Below are positions 1 through 11,248 of a stretch of DNA of 64,000 nt, piece by piece. The notes below the pieces were generated by a model. The model ran no database searches, had not been told where the DNA came from, and saw nothing but the letters and a program-made list of their open reading frames with translations. The stretch is from Streptomyces hygroscopicus subsp. hygroscopicus (GTDB lineage: Bacteria; Actinomycetota; Actinomycetes; Streptomycetales; Streptomycetaceae). The stretch covers positions 744,001-808,000 of the forward strand of contig NZ_BSSM01000001.1 of NCBI RefSeq assembly GCF_030269125.1, in the 5' to 3' direction. Each line of letters begins with the position of its first letter. The stretch's first letter is position 1. The position numbers and the translations under genes are program-made.

Positions 1-1389
1 CTGGTGGAACTGGGCGTCAGCCACGTCGAGTTGATGCCGGTGTGCCCGTTCCCCGGGCGGAACGGCTGGGGCTACGACGGGTTCTCGCCGTGGGCGGTGC
101 ACGAGCCGTACGGCGGCCCCGAGGCGCTGAAGCGGTTCGTGGACCGGGCGCACGAACTGGGACTCGGCGTCGTACTGGACGTCGTGCACAACCACTTGGG
201 GCCCTCGGGGAACCATCTCCCGTCCTTCGGACCGTACTTCACCGACACGCACACCACGCCGTGGGGCGCCGCGGTGAACCTGGACGCGCCGGGTTCGGAC
301 GAGGTGCGCGCGTTCCTCGTCGGCAGCGCGCTGGCGTGGCTGCGGGACTTCCGGCTCGACGGGCTGCGGCTGGACGCGGTGCACGCGCTGTACGACACCC
401 GGGCCCGCCACTTCCTGGAGGAGCTGTCGGCGGCCGTGGACGAGCTCGCGGCGGAGCTGGACCGGCCGCTGTTCCTGATCGCCGAGTCCGATCTCAACAA
501 CCCCCGTTTCATCGCGCCGCGCACGGAGAACGGGCTCGGGCTGCACGCGCAGTGGAACGACGACTTCCACCACGCCCTGCACACCGCGCTGACCGGCGAG
601 TCCCAGGGCTACTACGCGGACTTCGCGCGGGCGCCGTTCGCCGCGCTGGCCAAGACGCTGACCGGAGGGTACTTCCACGACGGCACGTACTCCAGCTTCC
701 GCGGCCGGCACCACGGCCGTCCGCTGGACCGCGCGCGGGTCGCCGGGCACCGGCTCCTCGGCTACGCCCAGACCCACGACCAGATCGGCAACCGCGCCCA
801 GGGCGACCGGCTCTCCGCCCACCTCTCCCCCGGCCTGCTGGCCTGCGCGGCGACGCTGGTGCTGACCGCGCCGTTCACGCCGATGCTGTTCATGGGCGAG
901 GAGTGGGCGGCCGGCACGCCCTGGCAGTACTTCACCGACCACACCGACCCCGAACTGGCCGAGGCGGTACGACGCGGCCGCCGACGGGAGTTCACGGCGC
1001 ACGGCTGGGCCGAGGAGGACGTACCGGACCCGCAGGACCCGGCGACCCGGGACCGCTCGTGCCTCGACTGGTCGGAGCCCGCACGCCCGCCGCACGCGCG
1101 GGTGCTGGACTGGTACCGCCGGCTGATCGCCCTGCGCCGCGACCAGCCGGACCTCACCGACCCCGACCTCGCCGACACCAAGGTGGCCTACGACGAGGAG
1201 GCCCGCTGGCTGGCCTTCCGGCGCGGCGACGTACGGGTCGCGGTGAACCTCGGCAAGGAACCGGCCGCCATCCCGATGGGCCCCCGCCCGGCCCTGCTGC
1301 TCGCCGCGTGGGAGCCGGTGGACCCCCCGGGCCCGGACGGCCTGCTCCACCTCCCCGGGGAGTCCTGCGTGGTACTCACCCAGCCCTGA
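1..1389 (+). CDS. treZ: Malto-oligosyltrehalose trehalohydrolase, 5' end outside window
   Basis: C-terminal part of a GH13 malto-oligosyltrehalose trehalohydrolase, which releases trehalose from maltooligosyl-trehalose in the cytoplasmic TreY/TreZ route from glycogen. The frame is already open at base 1, so roughly the first 120 residues are missing. Counting from the GTG at base 4, the GH13 signatures are DVVHNH (about 59-64), DGLRLDAVHAL with nucleophile D124, ESD with acid E161, and THDQ at about 257. The C-terminal beta domain appears complete. The gene converges on the phosphotransferase-like gene. Identification is firm; treY, expected upstream, cannot be seen. Confidence 0.93.
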   Translation: MVELGVSHVELMPVCPFPGRNGWGYDGFSPWAVHEPYGGPEALKRFVDRAHELGLGVVLDVVHNHLGPSGNHLPSFGPYFTDTHTTPWGAAVNLDAPGSDEVRAFLVGSALAWLRDFRLDGLRLDAVHALYDTRARHFLEELSAAVDELAAELDRPLFLIAESDLNNPRFIAPRTENGLGLHAQWNDDFHHALHTALTGESQGYYADFARAPFAALAKTLTGGYFHDGTYSSFRGRHHGRPLDRARVAGHRLLGYAQTHDQIGNRAQGDRLSAHLSPGLLACAATLVLTAPFTPMLFMGEEWAAGTPWQYFTDHTDPELAEAVRRGRRREFTAHGWAEEDVPDPQDPATRDRSCLDWSEPARPPHARVLDWYRRLIALRRDQPDLTDPDLADTKVAYDEEARWLAFRRGDVRVAVNLGKEPAAIPMGPRPALLLAAWEPVDPPGPDGLLHLPGESCVVLTQP

Positions 1390-1530
1390 GACGGGGACGC
1401 ACCCCGACACGGGACCCCCCGAACCCGGCACGCGGACGCGCCCCCGGGGGACGGGAGCGCGCCCCGGACGGAACACCCCCAGGCTGAAGCGCGCCCCAGA
1501 CAGGAGCGCGCTCCGAGGCGGGCGCGACCG
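1390..1530. terminator. Convergent intergenic region with GC-rich palindrome
   Basis: Short spacer between two convergent genes. It holds near-repeats of GCGCGCCCC and a perfect 12-bp palindrome GGAGCGCGCTCC at 1503-1514. There is no T-tract. It may act as a bidirectional terminator, but this rests only on position and symmetry. Confidence 0.3.
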
Positions 1531-2463
1531 TCAGGGCTCCTCCCCCGCCGTCTTGAAGTCCGTCACCCGCTCCAGCAGGATCGGCTCCCACGCCCGGCGC
1601 AGCTGGGTGCGCAGCAGCGTCGGGTCGCCGGGGGCCCGGCCGTCGAGGTGCTCCATGAGGCGCAGGACCGTGTCGCAGCGGGCGAGCCACAGTCCGCGCA
1701 GGCAGGGGCGGGCGCCGTAGCCGGCGAGGGTGGCCGCGCGGACGGCGGCCGGGGAGCCGACGGCGACGGCGAGTCCCGCGATGTCCTCGGCGGGGTCGCC
1801 GAGCGCCGCCTCGGTCCAGTCCAGGATGCCGCGCACCCGCCCGTCGGCGCTGACCACCACGTGTTCGCCCGTCAGCCCGTGGTGGGTGAGCACGGCGACA
1901 CCGGGCTGGGCGGCCAGCTGGGCCGCGCCGGCCGGGGTGAGCTGGTACATCGGCGCGGCGTCGAACTCGTCGGCGGCGGCGAGCCGTTCCGCCGCGTGCA
2001 CCGCCATCCGGCGCAGCGCCTCCAGCGAGCGCGGCGCGACGCGCGGCACGCCGAGCGACTCGGCCTGCCGTACCGGCACCGCGTGCAACCCCGCGAGCAG
2101 CCCGGCGAGATCGGCCTCCCCGGCCGCCGACACCTCGTGCTCCTCGGCGGTGCCGCCGGGCACCACGGTGTCGAGGGTGCAGGCGAGGCCGGGCGCCCAG
2201 TCTGCGCGCGCGACGCTGACCGGCACGGCGACCGGGACGTGCGGGCGGACCAGGGCGCGCAGCCGCAGCTCCCGGCGGCGGCGGGCGGACGCCTCCCGGT
2301 CGGGGGCGAGGCGCAGCACCTGGCGGGTGCCGACCCACCAGGTGTAGTCGTGCCCCTCCCGCACGGGCCGGACGTCGGGTCCGTCGCCCTCCGGGCCTTC
2401 CTTGAGCAGCGAACGGACCAGCTGGCGGACGGTGTCCGCGGTGGGGGTCGGTGCCTCGGTCAT
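1531..2463 (-). CDS. Aminoglycoside phosphotransferase-family protein, degenerate catalytic loop
   Basis: 310-residue protein of the APH/choline-kinase fold. The C-terminal lobe keeps the ILDW segment, whose Asp binds Mg, followed by a LGDPAEDIAGLA stretch typical of the family. The preceding catalytic loop reads HHGLTGEHVVV, where active enzymes have HGD: the catalytic Asp position is Leu. It may therefore be inactive on aminoglycosides or act on another substrate. The ATG start at 2463 gives an acidic N-terminus without a signal peptide, so the protein is cytoplasmic. It is transcribed in the same direction as the aminopeptidase gene 61 bp upstream. Substrate unknown. Confidence 0.75.
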   Translation of the reverse strand: MTEAPTPTADTVRQLVRSLLKEGPEGDGPDVRPVREGHDYTWWVGTRQVLRLAPDREASARRRRELRLRALVRPHVPVAVPVSVARADWAPGLACTLDTVVPGGTAEEHEVSAAGEADLAGLLAGLHAVPVRQAESLGVPRVAPRSLEALRRMAVHAAERLAAADEFDAAPMYQLTPAGAAQLAAQPGVAVLTHHGLTGEHVVVSADGRVRGILDWTEAALGDPAEDIAGLAVAVGSPAAVRAATLAGYGARPCLRGLWLARCDTVLRLMEHLDGRAPGDPTLLRTQLRRAWEPILLERVTDFKTAGEEP

Positions 2464-2524
2464 GGGTCGCGCGTTGCCGTTCCGGGTGTCGTCGGGTTCG
2501 GTCTCCCTGGGCCCGCCTGGGCCG

Positions 2525-3652
2525 TCAGTCCACTATGACCATCTCGCGGGTGGTGTTGTTGAGGCGGCGGCCGCCGTCCTCGGTCACCGTGACGATGTCC
2601 TCGATGCGCACCCCGAACCGGCCGGGCAGATAGATGCCGGGCTCCACGGAGAAGCACATGCCGGGCACCAGCGGCAGTTCCTCGCCCTCGATCATGTAGG
2701 GCGGCTCGTGCGTGGTGACGCCGATACCGTGCCCGGTGCGGTGGATGAAGTACTCGCCGTACCCGGCGTCGGCGATCACCGCGCGGGCCGCCCGGTCGAC
2801 CTCCTGGCAGGCCACGCCCGGCCGTACCGCCTGGTAGCCGGCCTCCTGGGCGGCGCGCACGATGTCGTGGACCCGGCGCTCCTCCTCCGTGGGCTCGCCG
2901 ACGTGCACGGTGCGCGTGGTGTCCGAGCCGTAGCCGTCCTTGAGGCCGCCGAAGTCGAGGACGACCATGTCGCCGCGCTGGATGACGCGGTCGCCGACCT
3001 CGTGGTGCGGGTTGGCGCCGTTGGGTCCGGAGCCGACGATGGTGAAGTCGACCTGGGAGTGGCCGAAGCGGCGCAGCAGCGCGGCGAGGTCATGGCCGAC
3101 GTCCGACTCGCGGCGCCCGGCGAAGGGCACCTTGCGGATCTCCTCGAACGCGGTGTCGGCCGCGGCCCCGGCGGCCGCGAGCAGCTCCACCTCGGCGGCG
3201 TCCTTGACCGCGCGCAGCATCGGCAGGGCGTCCGTGAGGGCGGCGTACGAGCTGTCGGGCAGGGTGCGCTGGAGGCCGAGGACGTGCATCCCCCAGGTGT
3301 TGTCGCTGATGCCGTAGCGGCCGCGGCCGTCGAGCAGGTCGGCGGTGACGGCGTAGGGGTCCTTGCCGTCGGTCCAGTCGCGCAGCGTCAGCGCCTCGCC
3401 GGCCGCGGAGTTCTCGGCGTCCGGGGCCTCCAGGGTGGGGACGACCAGCACGGGGTCCTGGCCGGGGGCGAGGACCAGCAGGGTGAGCCGCTCGGTGACG
3501 GCGGTGGGGGTGTAACCGGTCAGCCACACCATGTCCGGGCCGGGTGCCACGAGCAGCCCGGCGAGACCGGCGTCGGCCGCGGCGCGCGCGGCGCGCTCCA
3601 TACGGGCCTTGTGGTCGGCTGCGCTGAAGGGCGTGGTCGTACTACCGGTCAT
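2525..3652 (-). CDS. Xaa-Pro aminopeptidase-like M24 metallopeptidase
   Basis: 375-residue cytoplasmic M24 (pita-bread) peptidase that probably removes N-terminal residues preceding proline or cleaves Xaa-Pro dipeptides. An N-terminal creatinase-like domain (about 1-140) is followed by the catalytic domain. The five metal ligands are visible in order: two Asp in VLDFGGLKDGYGSDTTR, His in HRTGHGIGV, Glu in FSVEPGIYL and Glu in RIEDIVTV. I chose the ATG at 3652 (MTGSTTTPF); the frame stays open far upstream but without protein-like sequence. It may be co-transcribed with the phosphotransferase-like gene. Confidence 0.9.
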   Translation of the reverse strand: MTGSTTTPFSAADHKARMERAARAAADAGLAGLLVAPGPDMVWLTGYTPTAVTERLTLLVLAPGQDPVLVVPTLEAPDAENSAAGEALTLRDWTDGKDPYAVTADLLDGRGRYGISDNTWGMHVLGLQRTLPDSSYAALTDALPMLRAVKDAAEVELLAAAGAAADTAFEEIRKVPFAGRRESDVGHDLAALLRRFGHSQVDFTIVGSGPNGANPHHEVGDRVIQRGDMVVLDFGGLKDGYGSDTTRTVHVGEPTEEERRVHDIVRAAQEAGYQAVRPGVACQEVDRAARAVIADAGYGEYFIHRTGHGIGVTTHEPPYMIEGEELPLVPGMCFSVEPGIYLPGRFGVRIEDIVTVTEDGGRRLNNTTREMVIVD

Positions 3653-4157
3653 CCGGGCCTCCGGGCGGATCTCGCTGGTCGGGCAGGTGCCGGGACGCGC
3701 GGGCGGCGCCCCCGGGCAGCATCCTGCCCGCCCGGACCGGGCCACGCGACCCGATCGGACGATCCCACGATCGCGGCACGCGCGGCACACGTCCACGCGG
3801 GACACGTCCGCACGGGACGGGGCCCGGGGGTCGGCAGGACGGTCCGCATACGGCCATGATGACTCGCCGGAACCCTGCTGACCAGCGAATTTCACGTGTC
3901 CGGCGGCGTCCTCCGCGGGCCGGCGGACCGCTGGGCCCACCGTCCCCGGCACCGGCGTCGACTGCCGGCAGCCGCCACCGCGGTGACGCACGGTGGTGGC
4001 GGGCGGGGCCACCGGAGCACGTCCGTCCTGCCCGTCGCCGGCGTTCCCCGCGTCTTCGGGCGGGAAGCCGACGCGGCCCGCGGGCCGGGAATCTCCTGGG
4101 GATCCGCTCGGGCACCGGGCTAGGCTGGCGGCACGATCCGGAACAGGGGGGCGGACG
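3653..4157. other. Divergent intergenic region, no gene seen
   Basis: About 505 bp between the divergent aminopeptidase and methyltransferase genes. Open frames cross it on both strands, but none has convincing composition or an RBS. A possible -10 element TAGGCT (4121-4126) lies about 30 bp before the methyltransferase start. I see nothing else that can be supported. Confidence 0.4.
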
Positions 4158-4955
4158 GTGGCCGGCGGGTTCGACGCGCACGAGAGACGGATGTGGGCGG
4201 GCGCGGCCGAGGCGTACGCGGGGAGCTTTGCGGCCCTGTGCGCGGCGACGGCCGAGGCGTTGCTGGACGCGGCCGAGGTCGGTGCCGGGACGCGCGTGCT
4301 GGACGTGGGGACCGGGCCGGGCACGGTCGCGGCGGCGGCGTTGTCCCGGGGCGCCGGGGTCGTGGCGGTGGACGCCGAGCCGGGCATGGTGGCGCTGGCG
4401 GCCGCGAACGCCCCCGGGGCCGAGGTCCGGCACGCGGTGCTGCCCGAGCTTCCCTTCCCGGACGACTCGTTCGACGCCGCGGTGGCCAACTTCGTGCTCA
4501 ACCACGTGGAGGACCCGTGGGCGGCCCTGATCGAGCTGCGCCGGGTGGTCCGTCCGGGTGGGCGGCTCGCGGCGACGATCTGGCACGGCACGAGCAACGA
4601 GGCGATGTCCTTGTTCGACCTTGCGCTGGACGAAGCCGGTGTGGAGCGCCCGGTGTTCCCGGCCCCGCCGGACTTCGCCCGGACCGCCGAGGGCCTTCGT
4701 GGACTGCTGGAGCAGTCGGGGTGGGCCGAGGTGGTCGGCGAAGAGGTTGCCTGGACGCATCGGGAGGACCCGGAGGTCTGGTGGTCCGGGCCAGCCCGCG
4801 GGGTGGCCCACAGGGGTCTGGTGGTGACCGGCCAGACACCCGGGACGGTCGCCCGGATCAAGTCCGCCTACGACCGGTTGGTGGGCGAGCGGGTGGCGGA
4901 GGACGGCTTGATCGACCTTCCCGCCGTGGCGCTGCTGGCATCCGGCCGGCGCTAG
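4158..4955 (+). CDS. Class I SAM-dependent methyltransferase
   Basis: 265-residue methyltransferase of the Methyltransf_11/UbiE type. The SAM-binding motif I is VLDVGTGPGT (about residues 47-56), motif II has an acidic VAVDAEPGMV, and the segment FDAAVANFVLNHVEDP followed by LRRVVRPGG is the classic post-motif pattern. The GTG at 4158 is preceded by a G-rich ribosome site (4145-4155) and was preferred to upstream in-frame starts, which would add an unstructured Arg/Pro-rich extension. The substrate cannot be deduced. It stands alone and converges on the geosmin synthase gene. Confidence 0.85.
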   Translation: MAGGFDAHERRMWAGAAEAYAGSFAALCAATAEALLDAAEVGAGTRVLDVGTGPGTVAAAALSRGAGVVAVDAEPGMVALAAANAPGAEVRHAVLPELPFPDDSFDAAVANFVLNHVEDPWAALIELRRVVRPGGRLAATIWHGTSNEAMSLFDLALDEAGVERPVFPAPPDFARTAEGLRGLLEQSGWAEVVGEEVAWTHREDPEVWWSGPARGVAHRGLVVTGQTPGTVARIKSAYDRLVGERVAEDGLIDLPAVALLASGRR

Positions 4956-5081
4956 GGGATCGCGGGGTTCGCGTCCGACGGAGACCGGCCGGAGGCCGAC
5001 GGAGGGGCGGTCACCACGGACGCCCCCCGCACCGGCCCCGGACCGCCGTCGACCCAGCCCGTCCGGTCGGGCCGGCTCGGT

Positions 5082-7253
<2,172 letters not shown>

Positions 7254-7377
7254 CTACCCGCGGCCCTGAACGCCCATCCGCCGCACGGGACATGATCACA
7301 CCATCGCGTGAACCGGTCCTCGGGCGGGCCCCGTCCGCGCTCTTGCCGTGCTCGGGCCGCCGGGACACGGTAGGCGC

Positions 7378-8154
7378 ATGAACTCCTTCGTGCTGCCCCA
7401 TGAGCTGCACGGCGACGGCGCCCACCGGGTGTTCGCCGTGCACGGCTGGTTCGCCGACCGGTCCGCCTACGCGGCCGTCCTGCCGGACCTGGACCGCGCC
7501 TCCTTCACGTACGTGCCGGTCGACCTGCGCGGCTACGGGGAGGCGATGGCCGCCGAGGGCCCGTACACGACGACCCGGGCGGCCGCGGATCTCGTGGCGC
7601 TGGCCGACCGGCTCGGCTGGACGCGGTTCTCGGTGATCGGGCACTCCATGGGCGGCGCGGTGGCCCAGCGGATGCTCGCGCTCGCCCCGGAGCGGCTGCG
7701 CCGGATCGTCGGCGTCTCCCCGGTGCCCGCCGCGGGCATGCCGCTCTCGGGCGAGCAGGGCGCGCTGTTCACGGACGCGGCGCACAAGGCGGGCAACCGG
7801 CGCGCGATCATCGACTTCACCACCGGTGGCCGCCGCCCGGCCGCCTGGCTCGACCGGATGGTCGCGGCCTCGCTCCGGCGCAGCGACGCGAAGGCGTTCC
7901 GGGCCTGGCTGGACTCGTGGGCGGGCGAGGACTTCCACGCCGAGGTGGCCGGCAGCGAGGTGCCCGCGCTGGCCGTCGCGGGCGAACTGGACCCGGCACT
8001 GTCCCCCGACCTGATGCGGCGGACGTGGCTGTCCTGGTACCCGCGGGGTCACCTGGTCGCCCTGCCCGGGGCCGGGCACTACGCGATGGACGAGACGCCG
8101 CTGGAGCTGATCCGGGTCGTGGAGGACTTCCTGCGCGCGGACGGCCCCGCGTGA
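7378..8154 (+). CDS. Alpha/beta hydrolase
   Basis: 258-residue alpha/beta hydrolase. The nucleophile elbow GHSMGG places Ser near residue 92, the acid is probably in the GELDPAL segment, and the catalytic His is in GAGHYAMDE near the C-terminus. It has no signal peptide. The ATG at 7378 was chosen because the upstream extension is short and lacks conservation-like sequence. The stop overlaps the P450 start by 4 bp (GTGA), so the two are translationally coupled. The pair is divergent from geosmin synthase, which suggests but does not prove a role in terpenoid or lipid tailoring. Ester or epoxide hydrolysis are both possible; the Ser nucleophile favours an esterase. Confidence 0.85.
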   Translation: MNSFVLPHELHGDGAHRVFAVHGWFADRSAYAAVLPDLDRASFTYVPVDLRGYGEAMAAEGPYTTTRAAADLVALADRLGWTRFSVIGHSMGGAVAQRMLALAPERLRRIVGVSPVPAAGMPLSGEQGALFTDAAHKAGNRRAIIDFTTGGRRPAAWLDRMVAASLRRSDAKAFRAWLDSWAGEDFHAEVAGSEVPALAVAGELDPALSPDLMRRTWLSWYPRGHLVALPGAGHYAMDETPLELIRVVEDFLRADGPA

Positions 8155-9413
8155 GCGCGCGCGAGGCGGCGCCGGTGCCCGACGTCTTCGACCCGCGCCG
8201 GTACGCCGCCGGGGTGCCGTACGACGCCTACCGGGTCCTGCGCGACGAGCACCCCGTGGCCTGGCAGGAGGAGCCCGAGGTGCTCGGCTGGCCGGCCGGG
8301 CCCGGCTTCTGGGCGGTGTCCCGGCACGCGGACGTCGTACGGGTCCTGAAGGACTCGGTGACGTACTCGTCACACCTCGGCGCGACCCAGATCCGGGACC
8401 CCGACCCGGAGGACCTGCCGTTCATCCGGCGCATGATGCTCAACCAGGACCCGCCCGCCCACGGCCGGTTGCGGCGCCTGGTGAGCCGGGCGTTCACGCC
8501 GGGACGGATCGAGCGGTTCGCCGCGGTCGCCCGGGAGCGGGCGCGGACGCTGCTCGCGGCGGCGCTGGAGCGGGCCGCGCGGGGGGACGGCACGGTCGAC
8601 CTGGTAGCGGCCGTCACCGACGAGTACGCCCTGCTCAACCTCACGGACCTGCTGGGCGTCCCGGAAAGCGACCGGCTGCTGCTGCTGCGCTGGACGCGCG
8701 AGGTGATCGGCTACCAGGACCCGGACGAGGCGGGCCGGCCGGTGCTGGACGCGTCGGGCAGGCCCCTGAACCCCCGCTCCCCGGCGATGCTGCGCGACAT
8801 GTTCGCCTACGCCCACCAGCTCGCCGGGCACAAACGCCGGCACCCCGCCGACGACATCATGACCACGCTCGCCCAGGACCCCGAACTCGGCGGTCCCGAG
8901 TTGGAGATGTTCTTCTTCCTGCTCACGGTCGCGGGCAACGACACCGTCCGCAGTGCGGCCCCCGGCGGCCTCCTGGCCCTGGCCGAGCACCCGGAGTCGT
9001 ACCGCCTGCTGCGCGACGGCGAGGCGGAACTCGGGCCCGCCGTCGAGGAGTTGCTGCGCTGGCACCCGCCCGTGCTGACCTTCCGGCGCACCGCCGCACA
9101 GGACACCGAGCTGGCGGGCCGGCGGATCCGGGCGGGTGACAAGGTCGTGGTGCTCCACGCCTCCGCCAACCGCGACGAACGGGCCTTCGACGCTCCCGGC
9201 CGGCTGGACCTCGCCCGCTCCCCCAACCCGCACGTCTCCTTCGGCGACGGACCGCACGTCTGCATGGGCGCCCACTTCGCCCGGCTCCAACTGCGTCTGC
9301 TCTACGCCGAGGTGCTGCGCGCCCTGCCCGCCCTGCGACCCGCGGGACCGGCAGGGCGGCTGGTGTCCAACTTCATCAACGGGATCAAGTCGCTTCCGGT
9401 GCGGACGGGTTGA
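8151..9413 (+). CDS. Cytochrome P450
   Basis: 420-residue soluble bacterial P450. The I-helix oxygen-activation motif AGNDT is near residue 262, the K-helix ExxR lies in EELLRW, and the heme loop FGDGPHVCMG puts the thiolate Cys at about 371. The segment DPPAHGRLRRLVSRAFTPG and the PGGLLAL stretch after the I-helix resemble CYP124/125/142-type enzymes that oxidise sterol or isoprenoid chains; this resemblance is from memory of the family. The GTG start overlaps the hydrolase stop. No ferredoxin or reductase gene is adjacent, so redox partners must come from elsewhere. The 3' end overlaps the convergent DUF89 gene by 29 bp. Confidence 0.93.
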   Translation: MSAREAAPVPDVFDPRRYAAGVPYDAYRVLRDEHPVAWQEEPEVLGWPAGPGFWAVSRHADVVRVLKDSVTYSSHLGATQIRDPDPEDLPFIRRMMLNQDPPAHGRLRRLVSRAFTPGRIERFAAVARERARTLLAAALERAARGDGTVDLVAAVTDEYALLNLTDLLGVPESDRLLLLRWTREVIGYQDPDEAGRPVLDASGRPLNPRSPAMLRDMFAYAHQLAGHKRRHPADDIMTTLAQDPELGGPELEMFFFLLTVAGNDTVRSAAPGGLLALAEHPESYRLLRDGEAELGPAVEELLRWHPPVLTFRRTAAQDTELAGRRIRAGDKVVVLHASANRDERAFDAPGRLDLARSPNPHVSFGDGPHVCMGAHFARLQLRLLYAEVLRALPALRPAGPAGRLVSNFINGIKSLPVRTG

Positions 9414-10581
9414 CCTGGACGAGCGCGTGCGTGCCGACCGTGCGCCAGCGCTGTCCCCCCGCCGCCACCAGACGCTCTTCGGTGGCGGCGGACAGCCCTG
9501 TGATCACCTCCGACTTCAGGGTGCGCAGGGCGGCCACCGGGCCGGGGAAGTACGCCGTCGCCGCCGCGAAGGGCGTGGTCGGCGGCCACAGGCGGTCGCC
9601 CACCAGGCGGCGGTAGTTGAGGTCCCCCTTGAGGACGGTGAGCGTGGCCGCGGCGAAGTCGGCCCGCAGGTCCCCGGGCATCCGCGCGTACGGCAGCGGG
9701 GCGCAGGAGAAGGGGTGCGCGCGCACCGTGAGCCGGCCGTCGGACATGGCGGACCACAGCAGCCGCCCGTGGTCACCGGCCGTGCCCGGCGCCGTACGCA
9801 ACCGTTCGAGGGCGTCGATCACATCGGCCGTCGTCGCGTCCGAGACGTAGTACGGGTACGGCTTCACGTGCAGGACCGCACGCGCGATCCGGTCCCCGGC
9901 GAGGAGGTGGGCGATCAGCAGCAGGTCGGGGACGAGTTCGCGGCCTGCGTTGTCCGCGACCAGGACGAGGGCGGCGGCGCCGCCGGGCGGCAGCAGCGAC
10001 CAGAGCCGTTCGCTGTCGTCGGCGACCAGTGCGGGCGCCGGTTCCCGGGCCTCGGCGCCCGCGGCGGAGATCCGGAAGCCGAGGTCGGCGCGGTTTCCCC
10101 ACAGCGAGCCGTGCAGCAGGGCGCGCCCCCGCTCCCGCTCCGGCAGCTCCCGCAGGTCGTCCAGCGCGGCGAGTTCCCGGTCGGTCTCCGGCACGTCCAG
10201 CTCGGCGCGTTTGAAGGGCCGGAAGGGGTCGATGGCTCCCCAGGCTCCGGCGCCGAAGTAGCCGACGGCTTCGAGGAGCCGGCGGTAGAAGTAGCTCTCG
10301 GACCACAGCCACGGCACGTCGAACCAGGACCGCCCGGCGTACTCGGCCAGGCCCCACGCGTGCCACGCCGCCCGGTCCGGGGCGTCGGCGGGCAGGGGTT
10401 CGACGGTTCCCTCGGTGCAGCTCTCCAGCAGCTCGTCCAGCGCCCGGTGCTGCCCGGGTCCGTACGGGAAGGCGGCCCGCACCTGCCGGATGATCGCCGG
10501 GTGCCGCTCGGCCAGCACACCGTGCGGGAACGAGCCGGGTTCGTTGCCGAAGATCACGGGTGCGAACGGGGTTTCGGGCAT
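9385..10581 (-). CDS. DUF89/ARMT1-family damage-control phosphatase-like protein
   Basis: 398-residue protein of the DUF89 (ARMT1-like) family, metal-dependent phosphatases thought to clear damaged phosphometabolites. The C-terminal half contains the family hallmark LVADNAGRELVPDLLL (Asp-Asn metal site and Glu), followed by the alternating hydrophobic segments expected of the fold. WSESYFYRRLLEAVGYF in the first half is also typical. I place the start at the ATG 10581; a GTG at 10602 is an alternative and neither has a strong ribosome site. It is transcribed away from cprB's 3' end on the same strand, 22 bp downstream, so co-transcription is likely. Confidence 0.8.
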   Translation of the reverse strand: MPETPFAPVIFGNEPGSFPHGVLAERHPAIIRQVRAAFPYGPGQHRALDELLESCTEGTVEPLPADAPDRAAWHAWGLAEYAGRSWFDVPWLWSESYFYRRLLEAVGYFGAGAWGAIDPFRPFKRAELDVPETDRELAALDDLRELPERERGRALLHGSLWGNRADLGFRISAAGAEAREPAPALVADDSERLWSLLPPGGAAALVLVADNAGRELVPDLLLIAHLLAGDRIARAVLHVKPYPYYVSDATTADVIDALERLRTAPGTAGDHGRLLWSAMSDGRLTVRAHPFSCAPLPYARMPGDLRADFAAATLTVLKGDLNYRRLVGDRLWPPTTPFAAATAYFPGPVAALRTLKSEVITGLSAATEERLVAAGGQRWRTVGTHALVQVNPSAPEAT

Positions 10582-10603
10582 GTCCGTCACGGTACCGCGC
10601 ACC

Positions 10604-11248
10604 TCACGCGGTTCTGATCTCCCGCTCCAGCTGCGTGGCGAGGGTGACGTAGCGGGGGCGGCGGTGCACCGGGACCAGGCCGCGGATCATCAGGTGCCAC
10701 ATCTCGGCGACCCGGCGCGGCAGGCGTCCCACGGGCTCGAACCGGCCGGTGACCCGGGTGCCGAAGAAGAAGCAGACGAGCGAGTGGGCGGCAGCGCTGA
10801 CATCGAGGTCGCCGTGGACGTCGGCCTCGCGCACGGCCCCGGTGAACTTGCGGGCGGCGAACTCCAGCCACTCGGTGTAGGGGTGGCGCAGCGGCGGCCG
10901 CACCGTGACGTCGGCGGTGGCGAGACGGAGCCCGGCGCGCGGTACCGGGTCGTCCACGGCGAGTCGGGCGATCCCGAAGGTGGTGCGCATCAGCCCCTCC
11001 AGGGAGGAGAAGCCGCGGCCCTCGACATCGGCCACCAGACGGCGGGCCGCGCGGGCCTCCAGCTCCAGGATCGCGTGCGCCAGGTCCTCCTTGGCGGCGA
11101 AGTGGAAGTAGAGAGCGCCCTTGGTGACCTTCGCGTGTGCGACGATGTCGCTGAGACTCGTGGACTCGTAGCCGTGCTGGTCGAACAGATCGGCGGCGGC
11201 CGTGATGATCGTGGCCCGGGTCTGTTCGGCGCGTAACTGCCTCGCCAT
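10604..11248 (-). CDS. cprB: TetR-family gamma-butyrolactone-receptor homologue, CprB-like
   Basis: 214-residue TetR regulator of the ArpA/ScbR group. The N-terminal HTH (residues about 8-55) ends in VTKGALYFHF, the hallmark of this group, and the overall sequence closely resembles S. coelicolor CprB as I remember it, including the RGLVPV and RRPRYVTLA segments near the C-terminus. CprB binds autoregulatory elements and affects sporulation and antibiotic onset; its ligand is debated. The ATG at 11248 follows an excellent ribosome site AGGAGGGG. A possible operator lies just upstream at 11283-11304. The nearby geosmin synthase is also a neighbour of cprB in S. coelicolor. Confidence 0.9.
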   Translation of the reverse strand: MARQLRAEQTRATIITAAADLFDQHGYESTSLSDIVAHAKVTKGALYFHFAAKEDLAHAILELEARAARRLVADVEGRGFSSLEGLMRTTFGIARLAVDDPVPRAGLRLATADVTVRPPLRHPYTEWLEFAARKFTGAVREADVHGDLDVSAAAHSLVCFFFGTRVTGRFEPVGRLPRRVAEMWHLMIRGLVPVHRRPRYVTLATQLEREIRTA

